Part shown: piece by piece, positions 1 to 9,160 of the stretch
How the letters are laid out: each line of letters starts with the position of its first letter
Position numbering within the stretch: the stretch's first letter is position 1
Source of the DNA: an uncultured Pseudomonadota bacterium
Lineage (GTDB): Bacteria; Pseudomonadota; Gammaproteobacteria; Burkholderiales; SG8-39
DNA length: 64,000 nt
Direction of reading: 5' to 3'
NCBI GenBank assembly: GCA_903834835.1
Contig: CAILKO010000057.1
Span: 62,001 to 126,000, forward strand
Translations under genes and position numbers: made by a program
The notes under the pieces: generated by a model
What the model was told of the DNA's origin: nothing
The model's database searches: none
Seen by the model: the letters and a program-made list of their open reading frames with translations, nothing else

Positions 1-884
1 TCCGTCTGGCAGGTGACGTAGAAGCGATTCGCTTCCAGGATGTTGCTCTTGGAATCGGTACCTACGATCGGAGAACGGCGTTTGAGATCGGCTGCCACCA
101 GCGGCAGCCATTGTGCCGTCGCCTCGATGAAACCGAAGCGCAGTCTGGGGAAGAGCTTGGGCACCTGACTGATCGCGAGCGACCAGAATGCCCCGACCAG
201 GTTGAGCCGCAGGAGCCAGAAGTTCGCCGTGCCATTCATGTGCTGGTTGATGATCGCGGCCATTTCCCGGCTTGCGTTGCTGATGTGCACCGTGATGGGC
301 ATGTTCAGTCGCTGTGCTTCCTCGTAGATCGGGTAAAAGTACGGGTCGTGCGGCACGCGGTGGCTTTCAACCGCGCGCATGAATACGCCGACCGCGCCGT
401 GTTCCTTCGCCCAGCGCATTTCGTCGATCGCATCCGGAATGCTGGTAAGCGGCGGCACCATCGACCAGAGCAGCCGGTTGTTGCTCTGAGCCCAGATGTT
501 CGCCATCCAGCGGTTGTACCCGCGGCATACGGCGATATCCACGGCGGGCTTTTCGCTTGAATTCATCAGAAAAATCGTCGGATAGAGCACCTGGAGGTCG
601 ATGCCGAGTTCATCCATGTGCTTTAGCCGCAGACCGACGTCACTCATCTCGCGTGCTTCCTCGGGGGCGTTCATGTCGCGGCCGGAAAGTCGGGACATCT
701 CCTCATAGTCGCGACCGCCCAGGCGGGCGATGCCCCAGGATTCGCCATCGACGATCCAGAAGGCCTTGCCTGGATCTGCGGGGGAGGAGGTCATCAGCGG
801 GCGGTATTTCGCGTCCTTGCCCTCCATGAACTGCCAGGTGCCCTGGGTTTCTATGACGTGTGCGTCTGAATCGATAATGCGCAT
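1..884 (-). CDS. Amidohydrolase-2 family metal-dependent hydrolase (3' end outside window)
   Basis: Read from an ATG at 884 with an AGAGG ribosome site about 7 bases upstream. The protein opens MRIIDSDAHVIET, where DAHV takes the place of the DxHxH-type metal motif of the amidohydrolase-2 (ACMSD / gamma-resorcylate decarboxylase) TIM-barrel family. Later segments such as YNRWMANIW, the PIYEEAQRLNMPITVHIG strand with its metal-ligand His, and the FGFIEATAQWLP strand also match that family. About 294 residues are visible and the C-terminus lies off the left edge. Members hydrolyse or decarboxylate small aromatic or cyclic acids, and the substrate is unknown here. It lies 43 bases downstream of an SDR gene on the same strand, so the two are probably co-transcribed. 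Confidence 0.85.
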   Translation of the reverse strand, partial: MRIIDSDAHVIETQGTWQFMEGKDAKYRPLMTSSPADPGKAFWIVDGESWGIARLGGRDYEEMSRLSGRDMNAPEEAREMSDVGLRLKHMDELGIDLQVLYPTIFLMNSSEKPAVDIAVCRGYNRWMANIWAQSNNRLLWSMVPPLTSIPDAIDEMRWAKEHGAVGVFMRAVESHRVPHDPYFYPIYEEAQRLNMPITVHISNASREMAAIINQHMNGTANFWLLRLNLVGAFWSLAISQVPKLFPRLRFGFIEATAQWLPLVAADLKRRSPIVGTDSKSNILEANRFYVTCQT

Positions 885-927
885 GGGTATACCTCTGAGA
901 ATATCCGCAACAAGGAGCCGGTAGCGC

Positions 928-1725
928 CTATACCAGCAGCGAACCGCCGTTGATGTGCATGGTCTGGCCGGTTATCCAGCCGGCACGATCGGACAACAGG
1001 AAGCAGATGGGGTCGGCGAGATCGTCAGGCTGACCGAAGCGGCCAAGGGGAATGCGGCCGAGCGAGCGCTCCCGTCCGCCGACGGCATTCGCCACGACGC
1101 GTTTCATGAGCGGGGTTTCGACAGCCCCGGGAGCAACGCTGTTCACCCGGATCTGGTGCTTTGCGAGTTCAAGCGCCATCGACTTGGTGAGCGCGAGCAC
1201 ACCTGCCTTCGAGGCCGCGTAATGCGATCCGGAGACGCGGCCGGAGAACCCATGCGCGGACGACACCGTCACGACGGAACCCCCGAGCCCGGAGGCCACC
1301 ATCTGGCGCGCGAACTCCTGTGCGCAGAGAAAGGTGCCGGTGAGATTGAGCGTGATGATCTTCGACCAGAGCTCAAGCGGCATTTCCAGAAATGGCCGCT
1401 CGATGCTGACCCCCGCGGAGCAGACAAGGCCCTGCGCGGGTCCAAGCGTATCCCTGACCCATGCAGCAGTGTTGCGGACTGCGCCCGGGTCGGTTACGTC
1501 GGTGATACGGGACGAGATCGCAAGCGATTTCCCGCTTCCGAGTTTGACTGTTTCGTCGAGCATTGCCGCGTCGATGTCGAGTGCGGCAACCCGTGCTCCG
1601 CGGTGTGCGGCGAGCAGCGAAGCGGCCCGACCGATGCCGCTTCCAGCGCCGGTGACAACTACGACCCGGCCGTCCAGGCGATCGGACGAACCCTCGCCCG
1701 CAGCCCTGACCATGTCTTCACTCAT
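928..1725 (-). CDS. SDR family NAD(P)-dependent oxidoreductase
   Basis: A 265-residue classical short-chain dehydrogenase. It shows the TGAGSGIGR cofactor motif near residue 25, a CSAG strand in place of NNAG, the catalytic Ser in VTVSSAHG followed by YAASK, and a PGAVETPL segment after the active site. It ends with the typical INGGSLLV tail. The ATG at 1725 has AGGGGG 7 bases upstream. It lies between two amidohydrolase genes on the same strand, so it probably oxidises or reduces a hydroxy or keto intermediate of the same pathway. Cofactor preference and substrate cannot be read from the sequence. Confidence 0.88.
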   Translation of the reverse strand: MSEDMVRAAGEGSSDRLDGRVVVVTGAGSGIGRAASLLAAHRGARVAALDIDAAMLDETVKLGSGKSLAISSRITDVTDPGAVRNTAAWVRDTLGPAQGLVCSAGVSIERPFLEMPLELWSKIITLNLTGTFLCAQEFARQMVASGLGGSVVTVSSAHGFSGRVSGSHYAASKAGVLALTKSMALELAKHQIRVNSVAPGAVETPLMKRVVANAVGGRERSLGRIPLGRFGQPDDLADPICFLLSDRAGWITGQTMHINGGSLLV

Positions 1726-1825
1726 GCATGTTCCCCCTGCCTGAAGTGCCAGCCGTATTCAGCCCGGACTACCGATGCAGGCCGCCGGGCGTGTTGCCCG
1801 GCGGTCCGCTACGCCGCCCTTCGAA

Positions 1826-2908
1826 TCAGAAGCTGTAGAGGCGCTTCGCGTTCTCGTACAGGACCGCGTGCTTGTCGGCTGCGGTGATCTCGGTGTTCTC
1901 GCGCAGTTCCTCGATTTCGTGCTTGCAGCCTTCGATGTTGACTTCGTGCGGAAAGTCGCTCGAGAACACGAAGGGCTTGTTGCCCAGGCGCTTGATCGCA
2001 TAGGCAATATCGGGTTCCTCGCCCTCGCAGCCCACGAAAAGTCGTCCCTCGTCGATATGACGTGCGATGTAGTCCGCCACCTTCTCCTTGGGACGCAGCG
2101 TGATGTACTTGTTGCGCGGATCGTTCTGGATGTGCGTGAAGTAGCTGCGATCGAATCGCTCGAGGCACAAGAACAACCAAGCGACGCCCGCCTCGAGGAA
2201 CGCGAACTTCACGTTCGGGAAGCGATCCGGCAGCCCGTTCATGATCACCGACGCGAACGCGATCATCTGCCCGTAAGGGTGACCGAGCGAGTGCACGCCT
2301 GCGTACGGATAGAGATCGTCCATGCCCAGGCCGGAGTGCGCGCCGCCGTGAATGGCAATCGCACAACCGAGACGGTTCGCTTCCTCGTAGATCGGCCAGT
2401 AGCGCTCGTGTCCGACATGCGACAGGATCCCGGTCGAGGGCAGCATCGCACCGCGCATGCCGAGTTCCTTGACTGCGCGGCGAAGTTCCTCGACCGCCGC
2501 ATCGGGCGACTGCATGGGGAGCAAGGCCACGGCATTGAATTTCGGGCTGCGCTTCATATAGGTCTTGTGCAGCCAGTCGTTGTACGCACGGGTCGCGTCG
2601 ATCGCCCAGTCAGGGTTCACGATCTTGCCCATGGCGAGTCCGCCCGTCGGATAGAGCACGGTTTTCTCGATGCCGATTTCCTCGAGCATCCCAAACCACT
2701 CCTCGACGCCGGTATTGAAATTGAAGCCACCTTCGGGAATGTCGTGCAGGTTGCAGTAGTGCAGGTGATCGAGCGGCGGGAACAGCGTCAGGAATGGCTG
2801 CTTGGCGAACTTCTTCGCGTAGGCAGGCGGCATCAGCGCGATGATTTCCTTCGTGTTCTCGATGATGTGACCATCGGCGTCGATGATCGGACCTTTTGCG
2901 TCGGACAT
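1826..2908 (-). CDS. Amidohydrolase-2 family protein
   Basis: A 360-residue member of the amidohydrolase-2 / ACMSD-like family. The start is the ATG at 2908, preceded by AAGGAG; earlier in-frame starts would add an unconserved extension. It opens MSDAKGPIIDADGHIIE with DGH at the metal site. It then shows YNDWLHKTY, the AIAIHGGAHS strand with a metal-ligand His, FAFLEAGVAWL, and the C-terminal FSSDFPHE segment with the conserved Asp. Family members are decarboxylases or hydrolases that depend on zinc or manganese. It is the first gene of a leftward set (this gene, the SDR, then another amidohydrolase) and is divergent from the CoxL-type gene across a 124-base gap. Confidence 0.87.
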   Translation of the reverse strand: MSDAKGPIIDADGHIIENTKEIIALMPPAYAKKFAKQPFLTLFPPLDHLHYCNLHDIPEGGFNFNTGVEEWFGMLEEIGIEKTVLYPTGGLAMGKIVNPDWAIDATRAYNDWLHKTYMKRSPKFNAVALLPMQSPDAAVEELRRAVKELGMRGAMLPSTGILSHVGHERYWPIYEEANRLGCAIAIHGGAHSGLGMDDLYPYAGVHSLGHPYGQMIAFASVIMNGLPDRFPNVKFAFLEAGVAWLFLCLERFDRSYFTHIQNDPRNKYITLRPKEKVADYIARHIDEGRLFVGCEGEEPDIAYAIKRLGNKPFVFSSDFPHEVNIEGCKHEIEELRENTEITAADKHAVLYENAKRLYSF

Positions 2909-3032
2909 GCCTCGCTCCTTGGTTAGGCGTTTTTGAACAGACCCAAGGTTAGCCAAATTCTGCGGGACTTTTGTGCTAGGTTCGCAAAAAATCAATCCGT
3001 CCGGCATGCCGCCGGCCGGTCCGAAAAGGGAG

Positions 3033-5372
3033 ATGAAATTGGGACAATTTGCGATCGGCCAGTCAGTTCCGCGTACCGAGGATCCGAGACTGGTCACCGG
3101 GCGCGGCAAGTATCTGGACGATTTTGTGCTGCCAGGGCAGTGTCACGCGATCTTTCTGCGTTCCCCGCACCCGCATGCCCGCATCCTCTCCTGCGACACG
3201 ACCGAGGCGGTCGGGATGCCGGGTGTCGTGGCCATCTTTACCGGGGCGGATCTGGCGCCGGACGGCCTGGGTGTCGTGCCGCCGCTCCGGGAGAAATCCC
3301 GGCGCGACGGTTCGCCCGCCTTTCGGCCGTCCAGGCCGCCGCTCGCGCACGGGCGCGTCCTGGTGGTGGGCGACCCGGTCGCAGTGGTTATCGCTGAAAC
3401 CCGGAATCTTGCCAAGGATGCCGCAGAGCGCATCGTCGTCGAATACGATCCGCTCCCCGCCCTCACCGATACGACCACCGCGATCCGGCCGGGCGAACTT
3501 CGCCTGTGGGATGGCTGCGAGGACAACGAGGCCTTTTTTCAGCAGATGGGCGACCGTAGCGCCGTGGATGCGGCATTCGCACGCGCCGATCATGTGACTT
3601 CGCTGCGCCTCGTGTTCAACCGCGTGACGCACGCGACGATGGAGACCAGGGGGTGCATCGGCGACTACGACGGTCGCGAGGATCGCTACACCCTCTATAC
3701 CGCGACTCAGCGGCCGCACGCCGCGCGCACCGGCATGGCCAAGCATGTGCTGCGCATCCCGGAAACCAAGATGCGGGTTGTCGCAGGAGACGTGGGCGGC
3801 AGCTTCGGTCTGCGCGGCGACCACTACCCCGAATATACGGTCTGCGTATGGGCGGCGAAGCGTGTCGGCCGTCCCGTGAAGTGGGTTGCGGAGCGCAGCG
3901 AGGGCATGATCACCGACGATCAGGACCGGGACCACATCGTCGAAGCCTCGCTGGCGCTTGATCGCCAGGGGAAGTTTCTCGCCCTGCGCGCCGCGAATGC
4001 CACCAATATCGGGGCCTATCTGGCGCCCGCCGGCCTGACTTCGGCGACCACCCACCTGGGCGGTCTGGCGGGAACCTATACGACGCCGGCAATCTATGTG
4101 GAGACAGCAGGATATTTTTCGAATACCGCCGGCAACGGTCCGTATCGCGGTTCAGGCAGGCCCGAAGCGTCGTATATCGTGGAGCGACTGATCGACAATG
4201 CCGCCCGGGACCTCGGCATGGACCGTGCCGAAATCAGGCGGCGCAACACCATCCCGGCCGAGGCGATGCCGTTCAAGACCGGGCTGACCTTTCACTACGA
4301 CTGCGGCGATTTCCCCCGCAACCTGGAGCGGGCGCTCGAGATGGCCGACTATCCGGGTTTCGAGCGGCGGCGCGAGGACGCGAAGCGGCGCGGCATGCTG
4401 CGCGGCCTGGGCATGGCGAACATCATTGAACAGGCCGCCGCGATCTTCGGTGAAACGGTGCACATGCGCTTCGACCCGAGCGGTACGCTGTCGGTCATCC
4501 CGGGGTCGATCTCTCAGGGCCAGGGTCACGATACGATGTACAAGATCCTGATGTCCGACAAATTCGGCCTGGATTCGGACGACATACGCGTCGCGCTCGG
4601 AAATGACACGGACGTTTCGCCCGATGGGGGTGGCACCTACGGATCGCGTACGGCGGTGCTCGGCGGATCGGCGGCGATCATCGCTGCGGACCGGATCATC
4701 GAGAAAGGTTCGCGCATCGCGGCGCACATCATGGAGGCGGCAGTCTCGGACGTGGAATTCTCGAAGGGTGCTTTCCGCGTGGCCGGAACAGACCGGAGCG
4801 TGAGCCTCGCGGAGGTAGCCCGTGCCGCCCATATCCCGTCCATGCTGCCCAAAGGCATGGAAACCGGCCTCGCAGACACTGCGAGCTTTGCGCCCGAGGT
4901 ACCGACCTTCCCGAACGGTTGCCACGTGTGCGAACTGGAGATCGATCCGGAAACGGGCAGCATCCGGCTTGAAAAGTACGTCGTCGTGGACGATGTGGGC
5001 ACCGTCATCAATCATCTGACGCTGGAGGGTCAGATCCACGGGGGCATTGTTCAAGGGATCGGCCAGGTGTTCGGCGAACACCTGATTTACGATCCGGAGA
5101 CCGGGCAGATCCTCACTGGATCCTTCATGGACTACCGGATGCCGCGCGCCGACGATACCTGCGAATTCGAAATGGAAAGCCAGCCGGTGCCGACCAAGAA
5201 GAATCCGATCGGCGCCAAGGGGGCCGGCGAGTCCGGCAATGTGGGGGCACTCGCCGCGCTGATGAATGCCGTGGTGGATGCCCTGTCACCGTACGGGGTA
5301 AAGCATATGGACATGCCCGCAACGCCGGAAAAGGTATGGCGCGCGATCCGGGCCGCGGAAGGGGCGCGTTAG
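3033..5372 (+). CDS. Xanthine dehydrogenase/CoxL-type molybdopterin-binding subunit
   Basis: A 779-residue large subunit of the molybdenum hydroxylase family. The N-terminal domain opens IGQSVPRTEDPRLVTGRGKY, typical of CoxL/CutL-type proteins. The active-site loop reads PYRGSGRPE, close to the form II AYRGAGR pattern and unlike the AYRCSFR of true CO dehydrogenase. The C-terminal NPIGAKGAGESG holds the conserved catalytic Glu. These enzymes hydroxylate heterocycles or aldehydes and normally need FAD and 2Fe-2S subunits, and neither is encoded nearby. The ATG at 3033 follows AAGGGAG directly, which is very tight spacing; an upstream start at 2973 is possible but its 20 extra residues look non-coding. 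The stop overlaps that of the convergent enoyl-CoA hydratase by 4 bases. Confidence 0.88.
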   Translation: MKLGQFAIGQSVPRTEDPRLVTGRGKYLDDFVLPGQCHAIFLRSPHPHARILSCDTTEAVGMPGVVAIFTGADLAPDGLGVVPPLREKSRRDGSPAFRPSRPPLAHGRVLVVGDPVAVVIAETRNLAKDAAERIVVEYDPLPALTDTTTAIRPGELRLWDGCEDNEAFFQQMGDRSAVDAAFARADHVTSLRLVFNRVTHATMETRGCIGDYDGREDRYTLYTATQRPHAARTGMAKHVLRIPETKMRVVAGDVGGSFGLRGDHYPEYTVCVWAAKRVGRPVKWVAERSEGMITDDQDRDHIVEASLALDRQGKFLALRAANATNIGAYLAPAGLTSATTHLGGLAGTYTTPAIYVETAGYFSNTAGNGPYRGSGRPEASYIVERLIDNAARDLGMDRAEIRRRNTIPAEAMPFKTGLTFHYDCGDFPRNLERALEMADYPGFERRREDAKRRGMLRGLGMANIIEQAAAIFGETVHMRFDPSGTLSVIPGSISQGQGHDTMYKILMSDKFGLDSDDIRVALGNDTDVSPDGGGTYGSRTAVLGGSAAIIAADRIIEKGSRIAAHIMEAAVSDVEFSKGAFRVAGTDRSVSLAEVARAAHIPSMLPKGMETGLADTASFAPEVPTFPNGCHVCELEIDPETGSIRLEKYVVVDDVGTVINHLTLEGQIHGGIVQGIGQVFGEHLIYDPETGQILTGSFMDYRMPRADDTCEFEMESQPVPTKKNPIGAKGAGESGNVGALAALMNAVVDALSPYGVKHMDMPATPEKVWRAIRAAEGAR

Positions 5373-6127
5373 CGTCCCTTGAAGACGGGCGGTCGTTTCT
5401 CGGCAAAGGCGCGCACGCCCTCTACCGAGTCTTCGGTCTTGCGGACGATCTCGCCCATCATCATTTCGGCGCGGATGCCGTGCTCGATCGGAAGGCTGGA
5501 GGCTTTCCAGGCGAGTTCACGCGCCGACTGGACCGCAAGCGGCGGGTTCTTCGCAATGCGCTGCGCGAGCGATAGCGCTGCCGGCAACAGTTCGTCGGCC
5601 TCGACCACACGATTCACGAGCCCCCAGCGCTCCGCCTGCTCGGCGCCGATCGCATCACCCGTAAGCAGCAGCTCGAGCGCCGGCCCGAGCGCGATCTGGC
5701 GCGGCAGCCGTTGCGTGGCGCCGAGTCCGGGTGACAAACCGTACTTCACCTCCGGCAGGCCGAAGGACGCGTTGCGCGAGGCGATGCGGATGTCGCAATA
5801 GAGGGCAAGCATCATGCCCATGCCGAGCGCGTGGCCGTTGACGGCGGCGATCAGCGGTTTGCGGAAATCGGTGCTGCGCATGAACGCATTGTCCCGACCC
5901 GTCCAGAAGTCAACCTTGATACCTTCCTTTGCGGCTTTCTTGAGATCCGCACCGGCGGAGAACGCCTTGCTGCCTGCGCCCGTGATGATCGCGCAGCGCA
6001 GCGCAGGGTCGTCCTGATAGGTGAGCAGTCGCTCGAAAAGTTCGGGTCCGATGACCCCGAGATTGAGGTCGGTCTCGCCTTGCATCGTGATGACCGCCAC
6101 GTGGTCGCGTACGTCGAAGTGGATCAT
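5369..6127 (-). CDS. Enoyl-CoA hydratase/isomerase family protein
   Basis: A 252-residue crotonase-fold protein. It shows the oxyanion-hole segment AFSAGADLKKAA, the second conserved segment NGHALGMGMMLALYCDI, and FGLPEVKYGLSPGLGATQRLPR with the Glu position that acts in hydratases. It ends with AFAEKRPPVFKGR, a usual tail for short-chain enoyl-CoA hydratases. It probably hydrates a 2-enoyl-CoA, but isomerase or lyase activity is also possible in this superfamily. The start is the ATG at 6127; longer in-frame readings upstream are basic and low in complexity and look like non-coding sequence. It lies 37 bases downstream of the Rieske oxygenase gene on the same strand. Confidence 0.88.
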   Translation of the reverse strand: MIHFDVRDHVAVITMQGETDLNLGVIGPELFERLLTYQDDPALRCAIITGAGSKAFSAGADLKKAAKEGIKVDFWTGRDNAFMRSTDFRKPLIAAVNGHALGMGMMLALYCDIRIASRNASFGLPEVKYGLSPGLGATQRLPRQIALGPALELLLTGDAIGAEQAERWGLVNRVVEADELLPAALSLAQRIAKNPPLAVQSARELAWKASSLPIEHGIRAEMMMGEIVRKTEDSVEGVRAFAEKRPPVFKGR

Positions 6128-6164
6128 CCGGGATCTCCCGCAGAGTGCGCGTGCGTTCGCAGAC

Positions 6165-7610
6165 TCAGGGCTTGTCGGTTCTGCCGACAACGAATTCGAG
6201 CGCGGGTGCACGCTCGGTGAGACTGGATGCCTCGTCGAGCGACACATCGAGCGATGCATCGGAGGCACGCTTCGAAGCCGCCGTCTCCTTCGCTGCGCGC
6301 CCTTCTTCGGCGAGCGCGGCTGCGCGTTTCGCATCGCGCGAGCGCTCGGTCACGAGCTTGCGCAGCATCACGAGATGGGAGTCGGTGGGCGAGAGGTTCT
6401 CCTCCGTCCAGTATCGGCAGGGTGCCGCGACGTCGCGGTCCTGGCCGGAGAAGTTGTAGTGGAGCCACCAGTTGAAATAACCGTAGAACCACGCCTTCTG
6501 GATCCATTGCGCGACCTTCCATCCCGCGCGCCGGCGGTGATGGAAGTACACGACGCGCGACAGATTCTCCGTGACCGGAACTGCCGAGCGGGTAAAGGCG
6601 AAGGCACCGAAATTTACCCGCACCATGCAGGGCAGATGCCAGGCGCTCGCACCGACATCCTGCGCCCATTCCTCGCTCGGCGACTTGTAGGGGTAGCGCG
6701 GCTCGCTCATGCGCCAGCGGTTGTAGACGAGCTTGTACCAGGGCTTGAAGAGTCCCCAGAGCCACTTGCGCCAGGTGCCGATCGGCCAGTGGCCGTCGAC
6801 GCCGGGGTAGTAGAGCTGGTAGCTGTCCTTTCCGTCCGCGTCGCGGTAGTAGCCCTGATTCTTCATGAGCGGAATCAGTGCGCGGTCGTGCACGAGCTTC
6901 GAGCGCGGACCGAGCGGCGTCCGTCCGCGTCCGCGGTACATCATGAGCTGCATGACGGAATTGCGGTGGACAAAGAAGCCGTTGTGCGAATCGTTCTGGT
7001 TCTCGATCGCGAGCATCCAGTTGCAGTCCCAGTAGGTGTAGGTGGTGAAGAACACCGTGGACTTCTCGTCGAAGAGTTCTGGCGGCACATCCTCCTCGAT
7101 CGGCGCGGGCGTACCTTCACCCATCCAGATGAAGACCCAGCCGCGTAACGTCCGCGTCGGATAGGACCGGATCTTCAGGTTGCCCGGCATCGTGGAATCC
7201 GGACCTTCGGGCAGGAAGGCCTTGCACTCGCCCGCCGCATCGAAGGTCGCACCGTGATAGGGACAGGAGATCGTGCCCTTGTAGAAGCACGCGCCCTGAG
7301 CCATGCTTGCGCCGCGATGGGGGCAGATGTCGCTCACCGCTGCGACGGAGCCGTCTGCCGCGCGGAAGAAGGCGATCTCGTCACCCAGCATGCGCCAGTA
7401 GAGCGGCTTCTTCGCCGGCACCTTCGAATCCGGAAGCGCGGGGTACCAGTACTCCCGCAGACCGAGGTAAGGAATCATCGGCCTGCGGTCCGCACCCGTG
7501 GTACCCGGCACCGGAGGGGCCACGCGCACTGGAGGAATCACGCCGCGCGTCGCAGTCCTGCGTAGCGCCTTCTCGATGCGTTTCTCCGCAAATCTCAGGT
7601 ATGCACCCAT
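6165..7610 (-). CDS. Rieske 2Fe-2S aromatic ring-hydroxylating oxygenase, alpha subunit
   Basis: A 481-residue terminal oxygenase component. The Rieske centre is CPHRG and CPYHG, giving Cys96, His98, Cys116 and His119 (C-x-H-x17-C-x2-H). The mononuclear iron site lies in ENQNDSHNGFFVHRNS, with two His ligands five residues apart and the bridging Asp just before. The architecture matches phthalate-dioxygenase-like single-subunit oxygenases. It would add oxygen to an aromatic or steroid-like ring using electrons from a ferredoxin. A Rieske ferredoxin gene lies 34 bases upstream on the same strand, but no ferredoxin reductase is encoded nearby. Substrate is unknown. Confidence 0.9.
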   Translation of the reverse strand: MGAYLRFAEKRIEKALRRTATRGVIPPVRVAPPVPGTTGADRRPMIPYLGLREYWYPALPDSKVPAKKPLYWRMLGDEIAFFRAADGSVAAVSDICPHRGASMAQGACFYKGTISCPYHGATFDAAGECKAFLPEGPDSTMPGNLKIRSYPTRTLRGWVFIWMGEGTPAPIEEDVPPELFDEKSTVFFTTYTYWDCNWMLAIENQNDSHNGFFVHRNSVMQLMMYRGRGRTPLGPRSKLVHDRALIPLMKNQGYYRDADGKDSYQLYYPGVDGHWPIGTWRKWLWGLFKPWYKLVYNRWRMSEPRYPYKSPSEEWAQDVGASAWHLPCMVRVNFGAFAFTRSAVPVTENLSRVVYFHHRRRAGWKVAQWIQKAWFYGYFNWWLHYNFSGQDRDVAAPCRYWTEENLSPTDSHLVMLRKLVTERSRDAKRAAALAEEGRAAKETAASKRASDASLDVSLDEASSLTERAPALEFVVGRTDKP

Positions 7611-7644
7611 GGTCCAGCCCCTTTCTTCCCTGGTCGGCTTCCGT

Positions 7645-7977
7645 TCAGTCTGCGGACGGCACGGGCTCGGCGAGCAGCACGTCGTCGCCCTCCACCTTGA
7701 CCGCGTAGATCTTCAGCGCGCGTGCAGCAGGCCGCTTCACCGGCGCCCCCGTCCGAATATCGAAGGACCCGTTGTGGAGAGGGCAGAAAACCTCGTGGCC
7801 GACGAGTTCACCTTCCTCCAGGTAGGCGAGTTGGTGCGTGCAGATCGCCTCGAAGGCATGGATCGTGCCGCCCACGCGGGCGAGCACCGCTTCGCTCTCG
7901 CCGACGGGCACGCATTTCATGCAGCCTTCCTCGATTTCCGCGGCGCTCGCCACGCGGGAGAACTTCTGTGCGCTCAC
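7645..7977 (-). CDS. Rieske 2Fe-2S ferredoxin, electron donor to the adjacent oxygenase
   Basis: A small Rieske protein of 110 residues when started at the GTG at 7977, which fits the usual length of BphF/NirD-type ferredoxins. An in-frame start at 8130 would add 51 unconserved residues and overlap the divergent tctC start. The cluster ligands are Cys46 and His48 in ICTHQ, and Cys65 and His68 in CPLHNG, followed by SFDIRTG. It lies directly upstream of the Rieske oxygenase, so it very likely passes electrons to it. The upstream reductase must be supplied from elsewhere in the genome. Confidence 0.85.
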   Translation of the reverse strand: MSAQKFSRVASAAEIEEGCMKCVPVGESEAVLARVGGTIHAFEAICTHQLAYLEEGELVGHEVFCPLHNGSFDIRTGAPVKRPAARALKIYAVKVEGDDVLLAEPVPSAD

Positions 7978-8128
7978 TTTCGGTCCTGACGGGGATGCGG
8001 AGCCGGTATGATATCTTGCACACTGCGTTCGGCCCCATGCTCGGGCCGTCAGTTTCGCACCCGGCCGGACGGAGGAGGGGCTCCGCCCGCAGATCATCCG
8101 CAAGACCCAGTCCGCAGGAGTATTCGCC

Positions 8129-9100
8129 ATGAACGCTGTCGTCCGCTCGCTTCCGCTCGTCCTGATGATTCCATTCGCTGCGCTCGGCCAGAGTGTGGAC
8201 GACTATCCGACCAAGCCGGTCACGCTGGTCGTTACGAGCGCCGCGGGCAGCTCGATGGACATCGTCGCGCGCGCCATTGCACCGAGACTCGGGGAGCGCC
8301 TGAAGCAGAACGTGCTGGTCGACAACCGCGTGGGCGCGAGCGGCATCATCGGCGCGAATTCGGTCGCCAAGGCTGCGCCGGACGGCTACACGCTGCTCGC
8401 GACGGTCAACTCCTTCGCGATCCTGCCCGCGCTGCGCAACGATCTGCCCTACGACATCGTCAATGATTTCGTGCACATCACGAAAATGATCAAGGTCACG
8501 CTCACGCTGGCATTGTCGAGCGCCGTTCCCGCGTCCAACGTGAAGGAGCTCGTGGCGCTGATCAAGGCGAATCCCGGCAAGTACACCTTCTCCAGCCCGG
8601 GGCCGGGGTCGCCCCATCACATGGCGGGCGAACTGTTCCGCCAGAACCTCGGTCTCGATATGGTCCACGTGCCGCACAAGGATCTCGGGCTCGCGATCCA
8701 GAGCGTGGTGGGCGGGCATGTGAACATGATCATCAGCAGTTCCGCTTCCGTCATCCCGGGCTCGGAGTCCGGCCGGCTGAAGTTGCTCGCGAACTCCGGC
8801 GTCAAGCGGTCCGTGTTCGCACCCAACGTCCCGACCTTCCGTGATCTCGGCTACGACTTCATGGATGACGTGGATGGCTGGTACCTGCTGTCCGCGCCCG
8901 TCAAGACGCCGGCTCCCGTTGTGGCGAAACTGAACCGCGAGTTCCGCGAAGTCATGGGCGCCGCAGATGTAAGAGAATCCTCGCGCAAGGTCGGTTCCGA
9001 GATCGAAACGAGCACGCCCGAGCAGGCGGCGGCCTTTGTGAAGGCGGACGTCGAGCGCTGGATGCGCGTGATCAAGGCCGGGAAGGTCACGGTCAACTAG
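8129..9100 (+). CDS. Tripartite tricarboxylate transporter substrate-binding protein (Bug/TctC family)
   Basis: A 323-residue periplasmic receptor. A short signal peptide (hydrophobic LPLVLMIPFAAL, cleavage near LGQ) is followed by YPTKPVTLVV. Then come the family blocks GSSMDIVARAIAPRL, VDNRVGASGIIGAN and AAPDGYTLL. Bug/TctC proteins bind carboxylates such as tricarboxylates, terephthalate, nicotinate or amino acids. No TctA or TctB membrane components are encoded here, which is usual for the expanded Bug family in Burkholderiales. It is divergent from the Rieske ferredoxin and upstream of two amidohydrolases on the same strand, so it may import their substrate. Confidence 0.9.
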   Translation: MNAVVRSLPLVLMIPFAALGQSVDDYPTKPVTLVVTSAAGSSMDIVARAIAPRLGERLKQNVLVDNRVGASGIIGANSVAKAAPDGYTLLATVNSFAILPALRNDLPYDIVNDFVHITKMIKVTLTLALSSAVPASNVKELVALIKANPGKYTFSSPGPGSPHHMAGELFRQNLGLDMVHVPHKDLGLAIQSVVGGHVNMIISSSASVIPGSESGRLKLLANSGVKRSVFAPNVPTFRDLGYDFMDDVDGWYLLSAPVKTPAPVVAKLNREFREVMGAADVRESSRKVGSEIETSTPEQAAAFVKADVERWMRVIKAGKVTVN

Positions 9101-9160
9101 ATCGCAGCGGCCAGGGAGGAGCTCCGGCCGCGTCGCGCCGGACTCGCGGGAGGGGACCAC

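Noticed and set aside
3033-5372. True aerobic CO dehydrogenase large subunit
   Set aside because: The active loop is PYRGSGR and not the AYRCSFR of form I CoxL, and coxS and coxM are absent.
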